Assembly: GCF_036416795.1 (NCBI RefSeq)
Contig: NZ_CP143867.1
Coordinates: forward strand, 1,922,001 to 1,986,000
Origin: Bacteroides sp. MSB163
GTDB taxonomy: Bacteria > Bacteroidota > Bacteroidia > Bacteroidales > Bacteroidaceae
DNA: 64,000 bases
Direction of reading: 5' to 3'
Under the pieces are notes generated by a model. That model was given only the letters and a program-made list of their open reading frames with translations. It searched no databases and was not told the DNA's origin. Below are positions 36,460 through 44,557 of this stretch, one piece after another. Every line of letters starts with the position of its first letter. Position 1 is the stretch's first letter. A program made the translations under genes and the position numbers.

Positions 36460-36903
36460 TTAATGTGAATTTGTACAGTATTTTAATAAGACATCAAACA
36501 ATACTGTTGCTAACATACAATACCCAGGAAAAAGCGCATAGGCAAAAATAAATCTTAGCATAAGAGATTTTCGTCTGATGCGATGTTCTTCATCGGATAA
36601 AGCTCTTGCTTCTTCAATTAAATGTTTTATTACACCTTTCTCAGAAATTATACCGACTATGCAGAAAGAGATAATAGCACATATTGCTATTATCAGATAG
36701 ATGATACTTTTAGGTAAGGGATGATACAGTTTGGCATGAATATAAACAGGTACGGCAGCGATAAAGACCAATTGCGAGCCAAGACAAATGACAAGTGTGA
36801 TAAATACGTTCACTGTCTCATTTCCTGTAACTCTCCCTAACCGATTTCCAGTCAGTATTATCCGTGCCAATGTCTCTGTATATTTGAAAATGAATGTATC
36901 CAT
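36460..36903 (-). CDS. small membrane protein, paralogue 2 of 3
   Basis: The product is 147 residues from the ATG at 36903, where the sequence starts MDTFIFKYTETLARI like paralogue 1 (MDTFILKYIETWIRG). The region upstream of this ATG in the same frame has no similarity and is rejected. Roughly three quarters of its residues agree with paralogue 1, so the duplication is recent. Leader sequences before both genes (an AT-rich stretch with CATAAAGATAATTGTTA-like words) are also similar. Confidence 0.72.
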   Translation of the reverse strand: MDTFIFKYTETLARIILTGNRLGRVTGNETVNVFITLVICLGSQLVFIAAVPVYIHAKLYHPLPKSIIYLIIAICAIISFCIVGIISEKGVIKHLIEEARALSDEEHRIRRKSLMLRFIFAYALFPGYCMLATVLFDVLLKYCTNSH

Positions 36904-36955
36904 AAAGATAATTGTTAATATTGCCCATTGAAGTTTATTCCGAATCTGTACAGCA

Positions 36956-37423
36956 TTATAGTAGATATCCTTTGGGGATGAGATATTGAAACAGTGCACA
37001 CAACGGCATTACGTATGCTATGGGGAGCATGTAATATAATAAGAATGTAGGTATTAGTGCCTTTCTTCTTGCTTTATGTTCTTCTTTAGTTAGCTTATTA
37101 GCTTCCTCTGTCAAATTCTCATACACCTTTTCCTTTTTTACTTTTTGCATAAATAATATTGCTACTATAGCTGCAATTACTACAACGCTATATACTAAAT
37201 TCTTTGGTGCAGGATGCCATAAACGGGCATAAACAAAAAATGGTATCACCATTTGTATCAGTATTTCACTAAATACTAAGATTATTATTCCCCAATGAAT
37301 ATCATTTATTTCATTTTTAGGGGTACGAAACTTAGGGACACGGTATAACCGATTATAAGATAACTGTATCCTTATAACTGGCGTTATATAGTTTAGTCCG
37401 AATTTATATAGGTATTTCATCAT
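36956..37423 (-). CDS. small membrane protein, divergent paralogue 3 of 3
   Basis: The product is 155 residues from the ATG pair at 37418-37423. The layout is as in paralogues 1 and 2 (MMKYLYKFGLNYITPVIRI start, a helix pair, the loop EEANKLTKEEHKARRKALIP and a last helix), but identity is clearly lower. The frame is open further upstream to 37894, but that part is antisense to a DUF6125-like coding fragment and does not match the paralogues. It is first in the four-gene group that ends with the MACPF gene. Confidence 0.7.
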   Translation of the reverse strand: MMKYLYKFGLNYITPVIRIQLSYNRLYRVPKFRTPKNEINDIHWGIIILVFSEILIQMVIPFFVYARLWHPAPKNLVYSVVVIAAIVAILFMQKVKKEKVYENLTEEANKLTKEEHKARRKALIPTFLLYYMLPIAYVMPLCALFQYLIPKGYLL

Positions 37424-37459
37424 AATGGGTTTATATAACAACTTCAGGTACGGAATTAC

Positions 37460-37861
37460 ATGGCTTTTAGAATAATGCACTGCTTCTCTGTTTCTATGTT
37501 GTCTTTCACAATAACAGAGGCGAGAAGAATAAAACAATTCCTCGGATTGCCGGAACATGCAGGACTGGAGGGCTTGGCAAAAGCCTTGCAGCTGCGTTTT
37601 TATGCGAATATAAATAATGGTGAGATTATTTTGGGGAAAGACAATAAAACTTTGGTGTATCGCACGCTTGAATGTCATGTGCAAACAGCCCGCAAACGAA
37701 AACAGGTGGAATATCATCCTTGTAAATCGGTGGGTATAATTGAATATAGCGGTTTTGCTAAAACAATAGATGAACGCATTACTTGCGAATGTCTTAGCTG
37801 CTATCCGGATATTACCGATAATAGCTGCTGTTGCGCCTGGCAGTTTACTTTGAATGAATAA
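37460..37861 (+). pseudogene. DUF6125-like gene, 5'-truncated
   Basis: About 115 codons show the conserved core of the DUF6125 / L-2-amino-thiazoline-4-carboxylic-acid-hydrolase-like group: EARRIKQFLGLPEHAGLEGL, RTLECHVQTARKRK, HPCKSVGIIEYSGFAKTID and a C-terminal Cys cluster ending CCCAWQFTLNE. Homologues of this family normally have about 60-90 more residues before EARR. Here only MAFRIMHCFSVSMLSFTIT precedes it, and similarity seems to begin at FTIT. The gene appears cut off at about 37460, exactly where the AT-rich paralogue/MACPF block starts. It may be untranslated. Confidence 0.6.
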
Positions 37862-37872
37862 TACGGAGAATC

Positions 37873-38646
37873 TCATTTCAAAATGTAGAAACATGATGTA
37901 GTGAATAAATTTCTTAGATATGGAATACCGGCGATTATTGCAGACTGCTTTCGGGGCGTCAGTCCGAATTTTATTTCATAATGAGGATTTATAAAGAACA
38001 ATTGTCTGTCTACAACTGTGATATGATTCTTGCGCACGAGTCTTTCAAATAACTCTATGGGGGTTCTGGTTTCCTTTATGGACAAAAGTTCTTTAATGCA
38101 ATCTTCGTTTTCTCCACTCATTTTCAGAATGCTTTTATACATAAAGGCGGGTAGCAGATGAATAAAGGGAATATGAGAGATTGTCTTGCTTTTGCATATT
38201 TGTTGATGCCCTCCAAATGGCATCTGCCATGCGGGGAATGACATGAAAATAAGACCTCCGGGTTTAGTATACTTCGGCAGATTGGATAAGAACATTGCCT
38301 TGTCCTCTATATGTTCTATCACGTCATGGCAGATAATCAAATCAAAATTATGCTCAAGACTTTTTAGCTTGAAGATATCGGATGCAATGAAGTTTCCTTT
38401 GATTTGTCTTTCTTCAAAAAACAGGATGGCATCCTTAATTCTACCTGCGGATATGTCGACTCCTGTCGTGCTGCATCCCAGTTCGGCAAAGGGCAACAGA
38501 TTGCCCCCATCTCCACATCCTATCTCTAAAATATTCATTCCTTCTTTAATCTTCTTGAATTTCGAGATATAAGGAATATAGTATTTCTTGCTTGTTATGG
38601 AAAGTTCCTCGAAGTAGAGTTTCCTGTTTTTCTGTCGTTCTTGCAT
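37873..38646 (-). CDS. class I SAM-dependent methyltransferase
   Basis: The product is 257 residues. Motif I NILEIGCGDGGNLLPFAELG binds S-adenosylmethionine; the post-I acidic residue is in TGVDIS, and CHDVIEHIED and KPGGLIFMSFPAW are motifs typical of Methyltransf_11/UbiG-like enzymes. The substrate is unknown. The nearby acyltransferase suggests sugar decoration. It lies 22 bp after the acyltransferase gene in the same operon. Confidence 0.88.
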   Translation of the reverse strand: MQERQKNRKLYFEELSITSKKYYIPYISKFKKIKEGMNILEIGCGDGGNLLPFAELGCSTTGVDISAGRIKDAILFFEERQIKGNFIASDIFKLKSLEHNFDLIICHDVIEHIEDKAMFLSNLPKYTKPGGLIFMSFPAWQMPFGGHQQICKSKTISHIPFIHLLPAFMYKSILKMSGENEDCIKELLSIKETRTPIELFERLVRKNHITVVDRQLFFINPHYEIKFGLTPRKQSAIIAGIPYLRNLFTTSCFYILK

Positions 38647-38668
38647 AATGTTAGTAAGTCTGTTATTT

Positions 38669-39622
38669 CTATTTTGTTAATCTCATTATCGGTTTAAAAA
38701 TGGTGTCTTTCCCAAAGAAGAAGTGGGATAAATGTAGCTTGTCCATGCCCCATGCCATTGCTAAACAGCCCATTGTTGTGAAAAAGACTGATGTGAACAT
38801 AAAAAGCATTCCAGTTGGCTCAAACTGTAAAACTGGTAGAAATACCTTGCATAAGATTGTGAAAATCGGAGAGAATAGAAGTATAACAAGAGTATTTTGA
38901 CCAATAAAGTAAAAGTTTTGTTTGATGCATTCGGGCAAGTAGCGGTGAATATACAATAGTATGCTGATTGCCAAGTAAGTAATGATAATACCTGCCAATG
39001 TTCCCCTGTTCAGATTATCTGGGAAACAGCAGAGTATTACGATAGGAATAAGGGCGAGGAGTGACGCCTGAAAGATATGGGTGAATGGTAGTTTGCTTTG
39101 TCTGATAATGACTCCTGCAAGAAAGTAAATGGCATTGGCAAATGCCATAAGTACTCCCCAATAAGATATTGTGAACAGGCATACGCCAAATAGTATTATG
39201 CGTGAAATGGTTGTTGCATGAATATAACGGAATATGTAATAATAAATAAGGCTACAGATGATGAGGGTGTGCAGATACCAGTAGGGACCTATTGGTTTAA
39301 CAAATATTTTGTGTAATAATAAGGTTGGGGTAACTTCTGATACGCTTTCTCTGACGGGTAAGATATAGGACATAATGACATAGCCTGTCTCCATGCAGAT
39401 GTATGGGATAAAAATCCATAATTGTTTTTTTAAGAAACTTCCGGTGTCTGTTTGGATGTTGGTCAAATAGCCGGATAGAATAAGGAAGGCGGACATATGG
39501 AATGTATATACAATCTGCTTTGCATAAGGATATTTATCGCCTATATACACCAAGTGGAAAGCAACCATTAGAAGAATGAAAATGCTTTTCAGGTAGTCTA
39601 ATTCTCGAATACGGTGTTCCAT
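38669..39622 (-). CDS. acyltransferase family 3 membrane protein (O-acetyltransferase)
   Basis: The product is 317 residues with about ten membrane helices. It starts RIRELDYLKSIFILLMVAFHLVY, in which Asp and His correspond to the conserved active-site region of acyltransferase-3 proteins, and GPYWYLHTLIICSL is another family mark. It probably O-acetylates an exopolysaccharide or LPS sugar at the inner membrane. It is paired with the downstream methyltransferase. Confidence 0.87.
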   Translation of the reverse strand: MEHRIRELDYLKSIFILLMVAFHLVYIGDKYPYAKQIVYTFHMSAFLILSGYLTNIQTDTGSFLKKQLWIFIPYICMETGYVIMSYILPVRESVSEVTPTLLLHKIFVKPIGPYWYLHTLIICSLIYYYIFRYIHATTISRIILFGVCLFTISYWGVLMAFANAIYFLAGVIIRQSKLPFTHIFQASLLALIPIVILCCFPDNLNRGTLAGIIITYLAISILLYIHRYLPECIKQNFYFIGQNTLVILLFSPIFTILCKVFLPVLQFEPTGMLFMFTSVFFTTMGCLAMAWGMDKLHLSHFFFGKDTIFKPIMRLTK

Positions 39623-39700
39623 AAATTGTTTTTTTGTGTCGTTGAGAAGAGGGAAGACAATGAAAATCCTCTTCCCTCTTCTTTCTCTTCCCTAAAACGA

Positions 39701-39994
39701 TTAGTGTGTTATTTCCAGTTGGCAACCTTTTTCTATAGTATAAGGTTTATTTATGGTTATACTTTGGCTTCCTTTTAGGATAAGTTTGGCACCATTGCTG
39801 ACTGTGATATTTTCAGATAATATATCTGTGCCCGTAACAGTTCTGTTGGATGTTACAGTCTGATTACTGAATATGGTTTGAGTCGCAGTGCGGGTTAGGA
39901 CATTGCTTTCTTCTATCGGAATAACTCCGTCATTTGTACAGCCTATGATGATAACGAGTGCAAAGGCGGTAATTAATATAGATTTCTTTTTCAT
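39701..39994 (-). CDS. small lipoprotein with beta-solenoid-like repeats
   Basis: The product is 97 residues with an SPII signal peptide (lipobox IIGC, Cys19). The mature part is rich in Thr, Ser and Asn, with repeated TVTSNRTVTG units. It ends in a segment (ITVSNGAKLILKGSQSITI...YTIEKGCQLEI) resembling one turn of the coat-hanger or beta-solenoid domains seen in Bacteroidetes surface proteins. It is encoded just downstream of the tail-fibre-like gene, so a joint surface role is possible. Confidence 0.68.
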   Translation of the reverse strand: MKKKSILITAFALVIIIGCTNDGVIPIEESNVLTRTATQTIFSNQTVTSNRTVTGTDILSENITVSNGAKLILKGSQSITINKPYTIEKGCQLEITH

Positions 39995-40015
39995 GTCTGT
40001 TTTCCCCTTTCTTAA

Positions 40016-40630
40016 TTACTGTTGAGCTTCCAATGCAGCGACTTTTTCGTTTAGATCTTTAACAGCATCAATAAGTACTGCTATGAGGCTCGTGTAGTTG
40101 ATCAGTTTGTTTCCATCTGGATCAGTCAGGACAATATTGGGTAGAACTTGCTCTACTTCCTGGGCCAATAGTCCGATTTCCTTTCCATCTCCACCTTTTC
40201 TGAACTTGGTGTTATCGGAATTGTCTGTGAAATTGTATGAAACGGGTCTGAGTTGTTTAATAATGGATAAACTTTGGGATAGGGATTGGATGCTATTTTT
40301 AGCTCTAGCGTCAGAATAATTATATACATTCTTTACCTGAATACTGTTGAATGTACTGGTTTGTGAATTATAGAACACTACTTGATCCAAATGACTTGCC
40401 AAACGAGTTGCAGCTGGGGTTACATCAATTTGAAAGAAATTACTACTTGGACCTGTTAAATATACACCATTACTGAGGATTGTTTGACTATAGTATTTAT
40501 ACTGAGTTAGATCTCCTATTGTTAAATTCCCTTTGCTGTCATACTTGATTTGCGCATTAACCATAGTGCAAATAATCAATAAAGCTAAAGCTAAAATAGT
40601 TTTTGAAATTGTTGTTGTTTTCGTTTTCAT
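40016..40630 (-). CDS. exported protein with peptidase S74 intramolecular chaperone domain
   Basis: The product is 204 residues. A signal peptide ends near CTMVNAQ. Residues about 30-105 are beta-rich. The S74/endosialidase chaperone domain (about 107-195) has SDARAKNSIQSL, LRPVSYNF, KEIGLLAQEVEQVLPN and LINYTSLIAVLIDAVKDL, and ends in a coiled-coil. In phage tail fibres this domain trimerises the fibre and then cleaves itself off at the Ser of SDAR. Here Ser-Asp is kept (YSDAR), so cleavage is possible. Exported, short versions occur in Bacteroidetes; their role is not known. Confidence 0.85.
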   Translation of the reverse strand: MKTKTTTISKTILALALLIICTMVNAQIKYDSKGNLTIGDLTQYKYYSQTILSNGVYLTGPSSNFFQIDVTPAATRLASHLDQVVFYNSQTSTFNSIQVKNVYNYSDARAKNSIQSLSQSLSIIKQLRPVSYNFTDNSDNTKFRKGGDGKEIGLLAQEVEQVLPNIVLTDPDGNKLINYTSLIAVLIDAVKDLNEKVAALEAQQ

Positions 40631-40712
40631 AGTGAATAATTTTATTGTTAATACTAAAAATATTATAGAACAACGTTGTTTCTTATTTTAGGCATTGCCA
40701 AATATTTTAATA

Positions 40713-41078
40713 CTATTGGTGAATGCTGAAATAACCATAAAGATATTTCTTTTCATGTTTTAATTCTATGATGAAATCCCCTTCTTTTATATTATCTATT
40801 GTAAAAGAATAGCATTGAGTAGTTGGTATAGTAGTTGTACTGGAATAAAGAATCGTCCCCCTTGTATCTTTTATTATAATCTGAAGATTGTCTAAAACAA
40901 TATCCGAATATATATAGACGGTATTGCTATCATGTGTGATAGTTGGAACACAAGATACTGAACGCGTATCTTCAAACCAATGTCGCTTTATAACTTCTAC
41001 TCTTTTCTCTTCACTATGAGACATAAAAGTGAAGAATTCCATAGTTAATGTGAAGAATATAACTGTAAAAAGTTTCAT
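40713..41078 (-). CDS. DUF3244-like exported protein
   Basis: The product is 121 residues from the ATG at 41078. A signal peptide (MKLFTVIFFTLTMEFFTF) is followed by a beta-sandwich-like domain with the DUF3244 pattern: VYIYSDIVLDNLQIIIKDT, then an outward strand set and EGDFIIELKHEKKYLYGYF at the end. Such small proteins are often encoded beside TPR/HTH membrane regulators in Bacteroides, as here (110 bp away). Function unknown. The open frame upstream to 41210 overlaps the regulator's 3' end and is rejected. Confidence 0.75.
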   Translation of the reverse strand: MKLFTVIFFTLTMEFFTFMSHSEEKRVEVIKRHWFEDTRSVSCVPTITHDSNTVYIYSDIVLDNLQIIIKDTRGTILYSSTTTIPTTQCYSFTIDNIKEGDFIIELKHEKKYLYGYFSIHQ

Positions 41079-41187
41079 AATATTTATTATTGTGATTCGA
41101 TCACAAATAAACGAACCATTTTTTAGATTAAGATTACGTTTTAGTACGAACTTTGTACGATATGGAGTACGATTTTTGTACGATGCT

Positions 41188-42930
41188 TTAGAATTCTCGA
41201 ATAAACTCATCCCATAATTCTGGACTACCTGGCTGATTATGAGTCTTTTCGTACATTTTTTTTCGAATAGACGTTAATGTCTGCTTGGCACATGGAATAA
41301 GAGGAGCTATTTGACTTGGCTTTAGGTCAATCTTGATAAGTAAACAGATGCGTATTTCTTTTTCATTAAATGGATGGAGAGTGTAAAGTCGTGCTGTAAA
41401 GCGAGAGTATATCTTGTCTATCATTTCAGATAAGGTATTCCAATCTTCTTCTTTTAATTTTGAATCTCCATTAGCTAAGTGGAATTTCTTATAAATATCA
41501 GATTCTTTTAATGCTGTTTCGGAAATTTGCAATGTTCTTTGTTTGGCCTCAACTTGTTTATTGGTATGTTCTAATAGTTCTTTTTGGGCGTTAATCAGAT
41601 TTCGTTTCAATTCATTCTTCTCGTTTTCTGCTTGTTTCAGACTTTCTTCCAATTGGCAGAGTTGTTTTTTATTGTACTCTATATATTGAAGGCTTTCATG
41701 ATATTGTTTTTCTTTATGTTCATTCAATAATCTCTGTTGTTCTTGTATTTTTTGTTTTTTACGTTTATTGTATTGTTGATAGATGATGATGAGTGTTATT
41801 GATAACATGATAGTTGAGATCAAAATTGTAAGCCAAAGTTCTTGTTTCTCATTTTCTTGCTGTAGTTCACGATTCTTTTCCTCTTTTAGTTGGTAATTGT
41901 ACAGAGACTGCATTTTACGAATCGTTTCTGTATTGATAATTTCTTTAATAGAGTCGGTGTATATGAGATATTTATCAAAATACTCCATGGCTTCTTTGTA
42001 TTGGCCTTTTTTACGGGCTATGTTTCCTAACTCTTTGTAGCTACCTTGTTTTTGGTAGAAATCGTTGAAACTTGCAGCTTTTGTATAATAAAAAATAGCA
42101 GAGTCTAATTGGTTGGTGCGATGGTAATAATCAGCTAATATAGCATAATGAGGAGCTAATCCTAAATCTTTTATATATTGATTGGAACGTTGAATGGCAT
42201 CATTGGCCTCTGGATACATATCTAACTGGATATAAAGGCTGGATAATTCGCTTAGGACTATACCCATTAAATGTTCGCTATGCACTTGCTCAGCCTTTAT
42301 GAAAGCTTCTTTATAATAATAGAGTGAACTGTCTGCACAATTGAGTGTGGTGAATGTTCGCCCTATATCTCTTAAATTGTAAATTACACCTATACTGTCA
42401 TCGGCTAAAATATTGTATTGATAAGCTTTCCTGAGGACTTCTAAAGCCTCGTCATAGGTTTCCTGATATAAATATAACATTCCCGTTTGGCTGTAGATTC
42501 GGCTGATTAGCCTATAGTTTGTACAATCTTTTGCAGATTCAATAGCTTTGAAGAAATACTCCAATGCCTGCGGTGCATCTCCCAAATCCCTATATATTCG
42601 TCCGGCATAGTAGTATGCTTCCAGTAGGTGTTCTTTATCCTTTTTATTTTCATAATAGTGTAGTACTTCCAATATCAAGCTATCGGAAGTATGTGTAATA
42701 TACGCTTTGTCTTTGGCTTTTATAGTCAGCAGTTGATAATACATTTGTGTTTCTTTAGATTCTTGAGAAGTGCTATCCTTGAATTGTTCCAATAATACAA
42801 TAGCACTGTCCGGACAAATATTTATAAGGGAGTCAGCAAGCTGTAATATATGAGGATAAGGTTTACTGTCACAGGAGAGGAAGTAAAGTGGTAAAAGAAT
42901 GATTATTAGTAGTGGTTTAGGCCATTTCAT
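41188..42930 (-). CDS. TPR-containing membrane regulator with C-terminal HTH
   Basis: The product is 580 residues. An SPII-like signal (LYFLSC, Cys20) places the N-terminal half outside the cytoplasm. Six to seven TPR units occupy about 35-340. A single membrane helix (about 366-385, LWLTILISTIMLSITLIII) is followed by a long cytoplasmic coiled coil (about 390-490). A C-terminal LuxR-like HTH (about 520-570) contains LLIKIDLKPSQIAPLIPCAK. This is a one-component sensor design common in Bacteroides. A -7 box TACCTTTG (42969-42976, minus strand) lies about 40 bp upstream. Likely targets are the downstream DUF3244 and S74 genes. Confidence 0.85.
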   Translation of the reverse strand: MKWPKPLLIIILLPLYFLSCDSKPYPHILQLADSLINICPDSAIVLLEQFKDSTSQESKETQMYYQLLTIKAKDKAYITHTSDSLILEVLHYYENKKDKEHLLEAYYYAGRIYRDLGDAPQALEYFFKAIESAKDCTNYRLISRIYSQTGMLYLYQETYDEALEVLRKAYQYNILADDSIGVIYNLRDIGRTFTTLNCADSSLYYYKEAFIKAEQVHSEHLMGIVLSELSSLYIQLDMYPEANDAIQRSNQYIKDLGLAPHYAILADYYHRTNQLDSAIFYYTKAASFNDFYQKQGSYKELGNIARKKGQYKEAMEYFDKYLIYTDSIKEIINTETIRKMQSLYNYQLKEEKNRELQQENEKQELWLTILISTIMLSITLIIIYQQYNKRKKQKIQEQQRLLNEHKEKQYHESLQYIEYNKKQLCQLEESLKQAENEKNELKRNLINAQKELLEHTNKQVEAKQRTLQISETALKESDIYKKFHLANGDSKLKEEDWNTLSEMIDKIYSRFTARLYTLHPFNEKEIRICLLIKIDLKPSQIAPLIPCAKQTLTSIRKKMYEKTHNQPGSPELWDEFIREF

Positions 42931-43190
42931 ACGCGTGTTGCTTTAGTTGTTAGTGTTATTAAATCGTACAAAGGTAATAAACTTTTTTGAAGTCGGGGAG
43001 TGAAATTCATTTTCTTTTTGATCTTCAGAGCCTCTGACAATAATTTTGGCGTTACAGCATTGATATTCACTGATTAATAATGCGAGTCAGTGTTTCGTGC
43101 CGGATGGTATCTATGCTTCTCAATGTCAGTAGCATAGGGACATGACACTTGGAACTTATTACCTTGAGAACTGGAACTCCCTTTGCTTTG

Positions 43191-43259
43191 CTGTTCAAGA
43201 TGCCATCTTGTGTAGTGCAACATACCATCTTGAGCAACACAAGATGGCATCTTGAACAG
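43191..43259. repeat. perfect 22-bp inverted repeat with CAAGATG words
   Basis: Arms 43191-43212 and 43238-43259 are perfect reverse complements. Each arm is itself nearly palindromic (CAAGATGCCATCTTG), and the 25-bp spacer holds a further CCATCTTG. The design of constant palindromic words echoes the arrays at 8713, 20362 and 43621. Confidence 0.88.
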
Positions 43260-43416
43260 TAGAGGTAGGCATGCTTCAGTAGATATGCAAGCTTTTTACG
43301 GGGGAAAGGTAATAGTGATGTACGTGCATTGTTATTAGATCGTATCGAAACAGTATTGTCCCTGTGGTGAAAAGATTCATAACCGCTCCTGAAGGGAAGC
43401 GCATAAAAAGTTTCGC

Positions 43417-43566
43417 TCACCATTGCTCTATATAAGCGATGACGAGCGGAACAAAAATATTAGAGACGAAAACGGATGACAGTTCCGGGTTGGCAAGGAG
43501 TTCTGCAGGCACCCAGCGTGCTTGGTCTTTGATTTCCGTCAGGTATCGCAGCCACAATGTTTGCAT
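43417..43566 (-). CDS. small ORF, possibly a 3' gene fragment
   Basis: The product is 49 residues (start MQTLWLRYLTEIKDQARW, end PLVIAYIEQW). Codon use and composition look coding. The motif ARWVPAELLANPELSS recalls the C-terminal part of NUDIX-type hydrolases, so this may be the surviving end of such a gene. The ATG at 43566 could equally be internal to the lost gene. No ribosome-binding evidence. Confidence 0.3.
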   Translation of the reverse strand: MQTLWLRYLTEIKDQARWVPAELLANPELSSVFVSNIFVPLVIAYIEQW

Positions 43567-43620
43567 TTACACTTGAAAACAAGTAATGTAATTCTAGGTA
43601 AGTCTGATTTTGAATCGTAT

Positions 43621-43709
43621 CTGAGTCGTACCTGCTCCGTACCTTCTTCGGTCAGAAGTACCTCTATATGGAGAAACTACGGAGTTGGTACGGAGCAAGT
43701 ACGGTTCAG
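43621..43709. repeat. GTAC-rich imperfect inverted repeat
   Basis: Arms 43621-43643 and 43687-43709 (23 bp) match in 19 positions. The words GTACC and GGTAC recur five times within the element, and the centre contains a small hairpin (CTTCTTCGGTCAGAAG). It lies about 130 bp upstream of the HAD gene. Confidence 0.72.
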
Positions 43710-43840
43710 GTTATACTGCATGGTCTTTTGATCGGTTCTTATTTCGGAGTATAAAGACGTTAAAAGTCCGTACTCTTTTGCTTTATCTATAATTTCTTTT
43801 GTACTTTGCATTGCATAAATGGTGTAATGTAAAATATGTA

Positions 43841-44557
43841 ATGAACCGGATGGAGACTCAGGAAATGAAACATGCTATTAAAGTCATTGCTTTCGATGCA
43901 GACGATACTCTTTGGAGCAATGAACCTTTTTTTCAGGAGGTAGAGCGAAAGTATACGGAGCTATTAAGTGAATATGGTAATGCAAAAGAGATTTCGGCAG
44001 AACTGTTTAAAACAGAAATGGAAAATCTGGAATGTTTGGGCTATGGCGCCAAGGCGTTCACCATTTCGATGGTTGAGACTGCTTTGCGGGTGAGTGAGCG
44101 GAAGATCTCAGCAGATAAGATACAACAGATTATTCTTTTAGGTAAATCTCTGCTTCAGATGCCAATTGAGTTGCTGTCCGGTGTGGAAGAGACCTTGAAA
44201 GCTCTGAAGAAACAAGGCCGTTATCGTCTGGTAGTGGCTACGAAAGGTGACTTGTTGGATCAGGAACGTAAATTGCAACGCTCCGGGCTGACATCTTATT
44301 TTGATCATATTGAAATAATGTCTGATAAGACGGAGAAAGAATATACCCGCCTGCTACAAATCCTTCAGGTCGCTCCGGAAGAATTCCTGATGATCGGTAA
44401 TTCCTTGAAGTCCGATATCCAGCCGGTACTAGCTATCGGAGGATATGGGGTACACATTCCTTTCGAAGTGATGTGGCAGCATGAGGTGGTGGATACATTC
44501 GCCCATCCCAGACTGAAACAAATGAAAAGTCCGGTGGAACTGATAGATTGGCTTTAA
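43841..44557 (+). CDS. HAD-family hydrolase
   Basis: The product is about 238 residues. The HAD nucleophile motif is IAFDADDTLWSNEPF, motif II is VVATKGD, motif III Lys lies in MSDKTEKEY, and motif IV resembles GNSLKSDIQPVLAIG. A helical cap (about 30-100) suggests a small phosphorylated metabolite as substrate. ATGs at 43841, 43850 and 43865 are all possible; the frame continues back to a TTG at 43799. Its stop overlaps that of the convergent ViaA-like gene by 4 bp. Confidence 0.87.
   Translation: MNRMETQEMKHAIKVIAFDADDTLWSNEPFFQEVERKYTELLSEYGNAKEISAELFKTEMENLECLGYGAKAFTISMVETALRVSERKISADKIQQIILLGKSLLQMPIELLSGVEETLKALKKQGRYRLVVATKGDLLDQERKLQRSGLTSYFDHIEIMSDKTEKEYTRLLQILQVAPEEFLMIGNSLKSDIQPVLAIGGYGVHIPFEVMWQHEVVDTFAHPRLKQMKSPVELIDWL

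Larger units (their letters stand above)
42931..43840. other. gene-poor stretch with two inverted repeats and one small ORF
   Basis: About 900 bp without a confident gene. It contains a perfect 22-bp inverted repeat (43191-43259), a 49-codon minus-strand ORF (43417-43566) and a GTAC-rich inverted repeat (43621-43709). A longer minus-strand frame at 43067-43423 runs through the first repeat and looks spurious. Confidence 0.55.

Noticed and set aside
37424..37894. N-terminal extension of the third membrane paralogue
   Set aside because: Antisense to the DUF6125-like coding fragment and without similarity to the other two paralogues; start set at 37423.
40016..40630. Prophage tail-fibre gene
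   Set aside because: It has a signal peptide and no other phage structural gene lies nearby, so a host exported protein is more likely.
43067..43423. 118-codon minus-strand frame
   Set aside because: Runs through the perfect 22-bp inverted repeat, has unusual composition and no domain; taken as chance.
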